8,780 nt of DNA from an uncultured Bacteroidaceae bacterium (GTDB lineage Bacteria; Bacteroidota; Bacteroidia; Bacteroidales; Bacteroidaceae). Positions within the stretch are counted from its first letter, which is position 1; each line of letters starts with the position of its first letter. The stretch covers positions 1 through 8,780 of the forward strand of contig CAJGCU010000093.1 in the NCBI GenBank assembly GCA_904501945.1, read 5' to 3'. Below the pieces are notes generated by a model. That model did not search any database, had not been told where the DNA came from, and was given only the letters and a program-made list of their open reading frames with translations. Position numbers and translations under genes: made by a program. Positions 1 to 6,346 of this stretch are shown here, piece by piece.

Positions 1-2
1 CC

Positions 3-1172
3 TTTTTGGGAGAAACCTTCGTTGCTCCAACAGCAACGGTTTCTATAGGAGATGCCACCGTAACTTATTCAAGTTCTGACGAATCTGTTGCCACTGTAAA
101 CGCCACAACAGGAGAGGTCTCGTTAAAAGCAACTGGAGCAACTACCATTACAGCAGATTACGCTGGCAACAAAACATACGCAGCCAGCTCAGCAAGTTAC
201 ACCCTGACAGTACAGAATACCGGAAAATATGTATGGAATGCTACAACCATTTACACAGAAAAAACAACCCTCGCAACGGTAACCGATGAGAACGATCCTG
301 TCACCATCACGTTCGCCAAAAACGATGCTGACTATTCACCGGCCTATTATACTGACGGTAATGCTGTACGCACATATTACAAGAACACTATAGACTTTTC
401 TGTACCAGAAGGCTATGTCATTACAGAGATAACCATTGGTTATATCGCTGGATATGGGTATAGTTTCACACCCAATAAAGGAAGTTTCTCTGCTGAAAAT
501 CTGCTTGGGAAATGGGCTGGGTTCTCATCATGCATCACATTAGAATCCACGGGTGGAACTCGATTCACCTCCCTAACAGTATCATACACAAAACTCCCTG
601 AAATAGGAAGTGTCAACGTGTCTTCTGCAGGTGTTGCGACATATTGCCCAACCACTCCTGTCATCATTGGCAATGGAACAATTTCATCCATCGTTACCGG
701 AGTGAATAGTGAGGGGAAGATTGAACTCAATGACATCGAAGTAATCCCCGCAGGAACTGGCGTTATGCTCTTCGGGCAAGGGAATCACAAACTCTATTCT
801 TGTGAAGACTATACTGCCACAGTTCCTGTAACAAACTATCTTGTAGGTGTGACAACTGACACCCCTGCTATTATAGACTCACACGTACTCCAAAACGGAG
901 TTGATGGCATAGCCTTCTATCAGGTTAAAACAGCAGGTATCACTACTGTTACAGCAGGAAAAGCCTACCTCCTGTTACCTAATGGAACTCTTCATGCAAA
1001 AACTATTAACATTTTCGATGAAACCGAATCAACTGATATATGCATCTTAGAAAGAGATTACGAGATAGAATCAATCCACACCGTAGATGGAAAGAAAGTG
1101 GATTATTTCATCAACGGCATTAATATTATCAGATTAAAAAACGGAAAAATCATCAAGTCCTTCAATCCATAA
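3..1172 (+). CDS. Secreted surface protein with bacterial Ig-like (group 2) domain, 3' part only
   Basis: The reading frame is open to the left edge, so the true start and any signal peptide lie outside. The nominal start at position 6 is only a TTG codon. About 389 residues are visible. Residues 7-70 (counted from that TTG) look like a BIG_2 Ig-like domain, with the pattern YSSSDESVATVN, then TGEVSLKATG, then ITADYAGN. Residues 74-196 resemble a beta-rich module frequent in Prevotella surface proteins (DPVTITF, then PAYYTDGNAVRTYY). Residues 200-337 match another recurrent module, with ATYCP, IPAGTGVMLFG, FYQV and AGKAYLLLP. The end (351-388) has the tail pattern 'hTVDGKKV...GINIIRLKNGK', common at the C-termini of Bacteroidetes secreted proteins and reminiscent of secretion/anchoring tails. 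The ligand or substrate cannot be told from this part. A catalytic or binding domain may lie upstream. The stop is 9 bases before metF. Confidence 0.8.
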   Translation, partial: FLGETFVAPTATVSIGDATVTYSSSDESVATVNATTGEVSLKATGATTITADYAGNKTYAASSASYTLTVQNTGKYVWNATTIYTEKTTLATVTDENDPVTITFAKNDADYSPAYYTDGNAVRTYYKNTIDFSVPEGYVITEITIGYIAGYGYSFTPNKGSFSAENLLGKWAGFSSCITLESTGGTRFTSLTVSYTKLPEIGSVNVSSAGVATYCPTTPVIIGNGTISSIVTGVNSEGKIELNDIEVIPAGTGVMLFGQGNHKLYSCEDYTATVPVTNYLVGVTTDTPAIIDSHVLQNGVDGIAFYQVKTAGITTVTAGKAYLLLPNGTLHAKTINIFDETESTDICILERDYEIESIHTVDGKKVDYFINGINIIRLKNGKIIKSFNP

Positions 1173-1181
1173 GGCCAAGAC

Positions 1182-2135
1182 ATGACAGTTTCAGAACTCA
1201 TTAATAAAACAGATAAGACCGCTTTCTCTTTCGAGGTGCTTCCTCCTCTGAAAGGAACAGGGACTTCAACACTTTTCAGCACCATCGATACGCTGAAAGA
1301 ATTCGATCCCGAATACATCAATATCACTACACACCGAAGCGAATATATCTATGTGGAACAGCCTGATGGCACTTACATACGCCACTTCATGCGCCGACGC
1401 CCTGGAACTGTTGCCGTGGCAAGTGCTATCATGCAGAAATACAACATCAAAGTTGTTCCTCATGTAGTGGTGAGCGGAATGACAAAAGAGGAAATTGAGT
1501 ACATGCTGCTCGACCTGCAGTTTCTCGGCATCCAAGACATCCTGGTCCTGCGAGGCGATAAGGCAAAGGACGACGCCAAGTTCCAACCTACTAAGGACGG
1601 TTATAGCCATGCAACTGAACTCATCGAGCAAGTCAATCTTTTCAATGAGGGCAAGTTTATAGATGGTACTCCTATCAAAACACCTGGAACCCGATTTTCC
1701 TATGGTGTAGCAGCCTATCCTGAGAAGCATGAAGAAGCACCCAATCCAGAGTTCGATCTTCAGATTCTCAAACAGAAACAAGATCTCGGCGCAGACTATG
1801 CCGTTACTCAAATTTTCTATGACAACAACAAATACTTTCAGTTCGTAGAACGTGCCAGACTGGCTGGTATCACCATTCCCATTATTCCAGGCATAAAGCC
1901 AATGGCCAAGCTTAGCCAGTTCAACGTGCTGCCAAAGACGTTCCACCTTGACTTGCCTGAAGCGTTATCTAAAGCCGTTGAACAATGCAAAACCGATGCA
2001 GAAGTTAAGCAAGTGGGCATAGAATGGGGTATTCAACAATGCAAAGAATTGATACAACATAAAGTGCCAAGCATACACTTCTACACAGTCAGCGCAGTTG
2101 ACAGTATCAGACAGATTGCAAAAGAGATATACTAA
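1182..2135 (+). CDS. metF: Methylenetetrahydrofolate reductase
   Basis: A cytosolic flavoprotein that reduces 5,10-methylene-THF to 5-methyl-THF, the methyl donor for methionine synthesis. At 317 residues it has the length of the bacterial catalytic-only form, without the SAM-responsive regulatory domain of eukaryotic enzymes. Family signatures are in order. FSFEVLPP lies near the N-terminus, and E18 aligns with the catalytic Glu28 of the E. coli enzyme. LRGD at 123-126 is the FAD-binding loop. AVTQIFYD at 207-214 carries the Gln that binds folate. IHFYT lies at 298-302 near the C-terminus. The insertion RRRPGTVAVA after the HRSEY segment resembles Bacteroidetes homologues. The ATG follows the upstream stop by 9 bases and has no clear Shine-Dalgarno site. 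No SAM riboswitch fits in so short a gap, so any control must come from further upstream. holB follows after 20 bases. Confidence 0.96.
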   Translation: MTVSELINKTDKTAFSFEVLPPLKGTGTSTLFSTIDTLKEFDPEYINITTHRSEYIYVEQPDGTYIRHFMRRRPGTVAVASAIMQKYNIKVVPHVVVSGMTKEEIEYMLLDLQFLGIQDILVLRGDKAKDDAKFQPTKDGYSHATELIEQVNLFNEGKFIDGTPIKTPGTRFSYGVAAYPEKHEEAPNPEFDLQILKQKQDLGADYAVTQIFYDNNKYFQFVERARLAGITIPIIPGIKPMAKLSQFNVLPKTFHLDLPEALSKAVEQCKTDAEVKQVGIEWGIQQCKELIQHKVPSIHFYTVSAVDSIRQIAKEIY

Positions 2136-2155
2136 CAGTTAAAACGAAATAAAAT

Positions 2156-3247
2156 ATGACCTTCAACGACATCATAGGACAAGACGCCATCAAGCAACAC
2201 CTGCTCAACGAACATCAGCAGGGAAGGGTGCCTCATGCCTTGATGCTCTGTGGTCCAGAAGGATGCGGTGCTCTTCCTCTAGCATTAGCTTATGCCCAAA
2301 TGCTGCTCGGGAACTGTGCCATGGCAGAGAAATTGCAACATCCCGACCTCCATTTCGTTTTCCCCATCTATAAGAAAAACAGCGGAAAAGACACTTTCTG
2401 CGATGAATTTCTAAAAGAATGGCGAGAACAATTGCTCACTCATCCATACTTCGGAATGTCAGAATGGATGAACACAGCTGGCGCAGACAACCAGCAACTC
2501 ATGATTTATGCCAGTGAAAGCGATGCGATCCTGCGCAAACTCAGCCTCAAGTCAAGTCAAGGCGGGTATAAAATCATGCTCATCTGGTTGCCTGAAAAAA
2601 TGAATATCGAGTGCGCCAATAAAATGCTCAAACTTCTGGAGGAACCACCGACACAAACCGTATTCCTCCTTGTCAGCGAACATCCTGACCAAGTGCTGCA
2701 GACCATCCGCAGCCGCACACAAATGATGACTGTGCCGAGCCTCACAGAACAAAACATAGAAAAGGCACTCATCAATAACTACAACGTATTGCCAGCAGAC
2801 GCCCACCGCATCGCACGCTCCAGCGCCGGCAACATGGCACAGGCGCTGCGCACCATCACCCGCGATACTGACAACCAATATTTCTTTGATATGTTTGTCG
2901 AACTCATGAGACTTTCCTATGTACGCAAAGTCAAAGAGATGAAACTATGGAGCGACAATGCAGGCAGCATGGGACGAGAACGTATCAAAGCATTTCTCGA
3001 ATACTGCCAAAAAATGATTCGCGAAAACTTCATTTACAACTTTGGGCAACAGTCTGAACTCAACTATATGTCAGAACAAGAAATGCAATTTGCAGTCAAG
3101 TTCGCCCCCTACATCAACGAACGTAACGTTATCGGAATCATGGAGGAACTATCTCTGGCACAACGAGACATAGCACAAAATGCAAATGCAAAAATCGTCT
3201 TTTTCGATTTTGCCCTCAAAATGATTGTACTCATCAAAAACAGATAA
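2156..3247 (+). CDS. holB: DNA polymerase III subunit delta' (clamp loader)
   Basis: Delta' is the non-catalytic AAA+ stator of the clamp loader that opens and loads the sliding clamp at replication forks. The N-terminus IIGQDAIKQHL and VPHALMLCGPEG is typical of the family. The P-loop position (GPEGCGA, 33-39) lacks the Walker A lysine, as expected for delta'. HPDLHFVFP (62-70), LPEKMN with ANKMLKLLEEPP (to residue 165) and TIRSRTQ (183-189) follow. The last corresponds to the SRC motif of other clamp-loader subunits, with Thr for Cys. The C-terminal helical domain is present and the 363-residue length is normal. Oddly, the zinc-binding insertion that normally sits between the P-loop helix and HPDLHF, with four cysteines, is absent. 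Only one cysteine (C54) remains in the segment LLGNCAMAEKLQHPD. The A-rich leader before ATG has no Shine-Dalgarno site. ricT follows after 29 bases. Confidence 0.93.
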   Translation: MTFNDIIGQDAIKQHLLNEHQQGRVPHALMLCGPEGCGALPLALAYAQMLLGNCAMAEKLQHPDLHFVFPIYKKNSGKDTFCDEFLKEWREQLLTHPYFGMSEWMNTAGADNQQLMIYASESDAILRKLSLKSSQGGYKIMLIWLPEKMNIECANKMLKLLEEPPTQTVFLLVSEHPDQVLQTIRSRTQMMTVPSLTEQNIEKALINNYNVLPADAHRIARSSAGNMAQALRTITRDTDNQYFFDMFVELMRLSYVRKVKEMKLWSDNAGSMGRERIKAFLEYCQKMIRENFIYNFGQQSELNYMSEQEMQFAVKFAPYINERNVIGIMEELSLAQRDIAQNANAKIVFFDFALKMIVLIKNR

Positions 3248-3276
3248 TTCACTAATCGAAACTACTAAAATATAAT

Positions 3277-4407
3277 ATGACAGACTTTAAATGCGGAAAC
3301 TGCCACGGCAACATCAGCGCAAAAGGATGCAGCCAACGAGCAGATAAATTGAATACATACGACTGGCTGGCAGACCTACCTGACAATGCAGCAGCATGCA
3401 ACATTGTGGAGGTACAGTTCAAACCGCCACGCAAAGGATATTTCATCAACGAAAATAATCTCCAGCTGGAAAAAGGTGACATCGTTGCCGTTGAAGCAAG
3501 CCCTGGACACGACATCGGCACCGTTACTATGACAGGACGACTTGTACCACTGCAACTGAAGAAAGCCAACCTTAAGCCAGGCACCGAACTCAAGAAAATC
3601 TACCGCAAAGCAAGACAGGTTGACATAGACAAGTTCAACGAAGCAAAGAGCCGCGAACATACGACCATGATTGAAAGCCGACAGATAGCCCTTGGGCTCG
3701 GACTTAACATGAAGATTGGAGATGTTGAATATCAAGGTGATGGAAACAAAGCTATATTTTACTACATCGCCGATGAACGTGTGGACTTCCGTCAGCTCAT
3801 CAAGGTGCTGGCAGACCGTTTCCATGTACGTATTGAAATGAAGCAAATTGGCGCACGCCAAGAAGCTGGACGCATCGGTGGAATGGGACCATGCGGACGT
3901 GAACTATGCTGCTCAACATGGATGACAAACTTTGTCAGTGTCAGCACCAGTGCCGCACGTTTCCAAGACATCTCGCTCAATCCTCAAAAACTTGCTGGTC
4001 AATGTGCAAAACTCAAGTGCTGCATGAACTACGAGGTTGACCAATATATGGAATCACTCAAGAAACTTCCTTCAAAAGAAATCACGCTACATACACAAGA
4101 CAGCGAATACTTCTTCTTCAAGGCAGACATACTCAGCCATCGAATTACCTACTCAACCGACAAACGTCTGCTCGTAGGCGAAAAGACCATTACAGCACGT
4201 CGTGCATTCGAAGTGATACAGATGAACAGAAACGGCTATAAGCCTGAATCACTCATCGAAAATGAACAAGAAACGGCACCTGTATCCATGGACCTCCTCG
4301 ACCAAGAGAATATCAATCGCTTTGACAACAAGAACTCCAAAAAGAAGAAAGGAAGTTCCAACAAGAGAAAAAACAATAATCGCCGCAACAGCGGCAAGCA
4401 GCAATAG
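3277..4407 (+). CDS. ricT: PSP1-domain protein, RicT/YaaT family
   Basis: This is a homologue of Bacillus RicT (YaaT), which with RicA and RicF forms an Fe-S-containing complex that assists RNase Y in mRNA maturation and affects sporulation, biofilm and competence. The PSP1 region spans roughly residues 42-220, starting IVEVQFK and containing KGDIVAVEA with GHDIGTV. The two signature cysteine clusters are intact: GPCGRELCCSTW (C206, C211, C212) and LAGQCAKLKCCMNYE (C243, C248, C249). In Bacillus the equivalent cysteines ligate iron-sulfur clusters. The N-terminus adds C6, C9 and C18. The last about 30 residues are a Lys/Arg/Asn-rich, probably disordered tail that could contact nucleic acid. 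The gene lies directly after holB, an arrangement also present in Bacillus, and before gldH. The role in Bacteroidetes has not been worked out as far as I know, so the functional name rests on homology. Confidence 0.9.
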   Translation: MTDFKCGNCHGNISAKGCSQRADKLNTYDWLADLPDNAAACNIVEVQFKPPRKGYFINENNLQLEKGDIVAVEASPGHDIGTVTMTGRLVPLQLKKANLKPGTELKKIYRKARQVDIDKFNEAKSREHTTMIESRQIALGLGLNMKIGDVEYQGDGNKAIFYYIADERVDFRQLIKVLADRFHVRIEMKQIGARQEAGRIGGMGPCGRELCCSTWMTNFVSVSTSAARFQDISLNPQKLAGQCAKLKCCMNYEVDQYMESLKKLPSKEITLHTQDSEYFFFKADILSHRITYSTDKRLLVGEKTITARRAFEVIQMNRNGYKPESLIENEQETAPVSMDLLDQENINRFDNKNSKKKKGSSNKRKNNNRRNSGKQQ

Positions 4408-4474
4408 CGGTGTTACCAACAGAAACAGGAGAAAGCAAGTCTTCGGGAGACTATCTTCCTACCGAAACGACCCC

Positions 4475-4936
4475 ATGACGAAGCTACTGAAAAACTTACC
4501 AGCCATACTCATCTGCTATCTTGGCACAGCCACCATCATGGCATGCCAAGACAGTTTGCATTACACAGAATACAAGCATTTGCCACACAAGCAATGGGAC
4601 AGCCGGGATACATTGATCTACCACATTCCCCCATTGCAGCATGACGCCGACATCAGTATCACCCTCGGCATCCGCTGCAGCAAGGATTTCAAATATGAGA
4701 AAATTGTAGCGCAGGCTGAACTGCGATGCGACAGCCTCATCACAGCAGCCACTCCCGTCATTCTCCATCTCGACAACGACAGCCTGCCCTTCCGGCATCC
4801 CAACTCCGATTGCCTGTCCACACCCATATCGCTACCCATGAAGGCCAATCGCCCCTACACCCTGCGCATCACGCACTCCATGCGTCTCAATCCGCTTGAC
4901 GGCATCCCTTGCGTAGGCATTTTTCTTGAACGGTAA
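4475..4936 (+). CDS. gldH: GldH-family lipoprotein
   Basis: A small envelope lipoprotein of 153 residues. The frame is open back to an ATG at 4262 inside ricT, but the ATG at 4475 is preferred. It gives a proper lipoprotein signal (MTKLL, then a hydrophobic stretch, ending TIMAC) with the lipidated cysteine at C24. The upstream stretch is only a shadow of the ricT tail. The lipobox is slightly unusual, with Met at -2. After C24 comes the GldH-type start (Tyr-rich, then KQWDSRDTLIYHIP), then LGIRCSKDFKYEKI. Near the end is THSMRLNPLDGIPCVGIF, which matches the family's C-terminal 'H.MR...L.GI..VGI' pattern. GldH was defined in gliding Flavobacteria, but homologues are widespread in non-gliding Bacteroidales, where the role is uncertain. 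It sits 67 bases after ricT, the usual place in this phylum. No terminator is visible downstream. Confidence 0.85.
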   Translation: MTKLLKNLPAILICYLGTATIMACQDSLHYTEYKHLPHKQWDSRDTLIYHIPPLQHDADISITLGIRCSKDFKYEKIVAQAELRCDSLITAATPVILHLDNDSLPFRHPNSDCLSTPISLPMKANRPYTLRITHSMRLNPLDGIPCVGIFLER

Positions 4937-4959
4937 ATGCTTATCCTTCATTTTCCACA

Positions 4960-4999
4960 TTGAAACAGAAGTGTAATATTTCCTTAACAGAAGTGTAAC
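4960..4999 (+). promoter_or_regulatory. Pho-box-like array of 11-bp-phased heptamers
   Basis: Heptamers start every 11 bases: TTGAAAC at 4960, GTGTAAT at 4971, CCTTAAC at 4982 and GTGTAAC at 4993. The first is weak. A 13-bp exact direct repeat, AACAGAAGTGTAA, occurs at 4964-4976 and 4986-4998, offset by 22 bases (two helical turns). The last heptamer ends 10 bases before the -7 element at 5010, in place of a -33 box. This is the geometry of PhoB-activated promoters in Enterobacteria (7-bp repeats with 4-bp spacers). The regulator is inferred from geometry and from the gene served, a Porin_O_P porin. Confidence 0.55.
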
Positions 5000-5009
5000 A
5001 ACTATTATT

Positions 5010-5017
5010 TAACTTTG
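5010..5017 (+). promoter_or_regulatory. Bacteroidetes -7 promoter element of the porin gene
   Basis: TAACTTTG is an exact match to the Bacteroidetes primary-sigma -7 consensus TAnnTTTG. It lies 39 bases before the porin ATG, so transcription should begin around 5022-5026 and leave a short A-rich 5' leader of about 30 bases. No TTTG -33 box is found at the expected distance, where the phased repeats lie instead. This suggests activator-dependent transcription. Confidence 0.65.
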
Positions 5018-5056
5018 CACCCGAAAACCAAATAACAACACATTTTAATAGAAGAC

Positions 5057-6259
5057 ATGAAACTTGTACACCTCGTACTGCTATCCTGCACCCTTGCGCT
5101 GCCATCAGCAGCAGAAGAAGCCCCCACAACATCATCCATAAACGAAGAGCAACAGAGTGAGTTTGTTCCTGAAGAAACCACCAACGCGGGCTTCCTCACC
5201 AGCGCCATCAACAACAGTTTAGAAAAAGCTTTCGCCAACACACCAGCTCCCGATGGAAAGCCGCAATTAGGAAGGACTCTGACCGACTATGTCGGCGCAC
5301 CTAAAATCGGCGGTTACTTTGTTGGCAAATACACCTATTCCGACCAGCCCGGCAAGCGAGGAGGCGACGGCTTCAGCCAGCGATACCTGCGCCTTCACCT
5401 CGACGGCACCATACTAAACGACTTCAAGTATCGCGTCCAGCTTCAGATGAACAACTCCACCCCTCACCTGAAGGACATCTATATGGAATGGGTGCGCTGG
5501 GATGCCTTCAGCGTTAAAGTTGGACAATTCAAGCGAGCTTTCACGTTCGAGAACCCCTATAGCCCATGGAACCTTGGCAGCGGTGACTACTCGCAGATGG
5601 TCAAGAAACTGGCAGGCATGGGTGACTACTGTGGCGAAAGTTCCGTTGTAGGCGGCCGCGACCAAGGAATCCAGATTCAAGGAGACCTCTTTCCCAGCAA
5701 GAAAGATGGTCACCATTTCGTCCACTACCAGTTGCAGATGATGAACGGACAAGGCATCAACTCCAGCGACGAAAACGGTGGGAAAGACTTTCTTGGCACC
5801 CTTCAGGTACAGCCTGTCAAGGACCTCTTCATTGGTGTGTTCGGTTGGAAAGGCAGCTACACAGGCAATGGGCAGACGGTTGACCGCCATCGTTGGGCTG
5901 CCTCGGTGAAATACGAGCACAACGATTGGAGCTTCCGTGCCGAATATGCCCATTCAAAAGGCTACCGCATAACCGACTACGATAAGGCTACAGACACCTG
6001 GTCAGGCACAGGCAAAGCTGACGGATGGTATGCCACCGTTGGCGTTCCTTGCACCCCTTGGCTTAAAATCTATGGCAAATATGATGCCTATCGCTACCAG
6101 AAGACTTGGGATTCGATGAAGACCATCTACAGCATCATCCCCAACATCCAGATTCACAAGAACCTCCTCTTGCAGGTACAATATAACTATGTGCACGACC
6201 GCGACCTCCAGCGCAAAGACTACAACGAGGTCTGGACCGAACTGTTTGTGAGGTTCTAA
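5057..6259 (+). CDS. Phosphate-selective-type outer-membrane porin (Porin_O_P family)
   Basis: An outer-membrane beta-barrel protein of the OprO/OprP (Porin_O_P) family, 400 residues. The N-terminus (MKLVHLVLL to LPSAAEE) is a Sec signal with probable cleavage after the SAA at about residue 19. It contains an LLSC string, but the hydrophobic stretch continues past it, so a lipoprotein is less likely. Residues about 20-80 are a polar linker. The barrel begins with PKIGGYFVGKYTY and alternates amphipathic strands. Family hallmarks are RYLRLHLDGTI, KYRVQLQMNN, VKVGQFKRAFTFENPYSP, and GGRDQGIQIQGDLF. The protein ends in ELFVRF with a terminal Phe, the usual BAM recognition signal. Phosphate or pyrophosphate specificity is known only for Pseudomonas members, and Bacteroidetes homologues may differ. 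The Pho-box-like promoter upstream supports a phosphate role. It has its own promoter and ends before a strong hairpin. Confidence 0.9.
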   Translation: MKLVHLVLLSCTLALPSAAEEAPTTSSINEEQQSEFVPEETTNAGFLTSAINNSLEKAFANTPAPDGKPQLGRTLTDYVGAPKIGGYFVGKYTYSDQPGKRGGDGFSQRYLRLHLDGTILNDFKYRVQLQMNNSTPHLKDIYMEWVRWDAFSVKVGQFKRAFTFENPYSPWNLGSGDYSQMVKKLAGMGDYCGESSVVGGRDQGIQIQGDLFPSKKDGHHFVHYQLQMMNGQGINSSDENGGKDFLGTLQVQPVKDLFIGVFGWKGSYTGNGQTVDRHRWAASVKYEHNDWSFRAEYAHSKGYRITDYDKATDTWSGTGKADGWYATVGVPCTPWLKIYGKYDAYRYQKTWDSMKTIYSIIPNIQIHKNLLLQVQYNYVHDRDLQRKDYNEVWTELFVRF

Positions 6260-6304
6260 AGCACAGGTCCCTCCCCTTATTATCGTCACAGATAAATACC
6301 AATG

Positions 6305-6345
6305 CGATTCCGCCCCTTTGTCTTTCTGGCAAAAGGGCGGAATCG
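6305..6345. terminator. Bidirectional intrinsic terminator between convergent genes
   Basis: CGATTCCGCCC (6305-6315) pairs perfectly over 11 bp with GGGCGGAATCG (6335-6345). The stem extends by three further A-T pairs past a bulged C, around a loop of about 12 bases. On the plus strand it is followed by a T-rich stretch (TTTATTTCTT) and lies 46 bases after the porin stop. On the minus strand it starts directly after the GH2 stop codon, with a weaker T tract beyond. It probably ends both transcripts. Confidence 0.8.
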
Positions 6346-6346
6346 T

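Noticed and set aside
1266..1946. 226-codon minus-strand open frame opposite metF
   Set aside because: It is antisense to a well-conserved metF, has no recognisable domain, and is explained by codon usage of the true gene.
4438..4452. Small hairpin between ricT and gldH (AGTCT, loop of 5, AGACT)
   Set aside because: Only 5 bp, with no T run after it. Too weak to call a terminator or attenuator.
4262..4474. 71-codon N-terminal extension of gldH overlapping the end of ricT
   Set aside because: The extension is a frame-shifted copy of the lysine-rich ricT tail and would bury the lipoprotein signal. The ATG at 4475 gives a normal signal peptide and lipobox.
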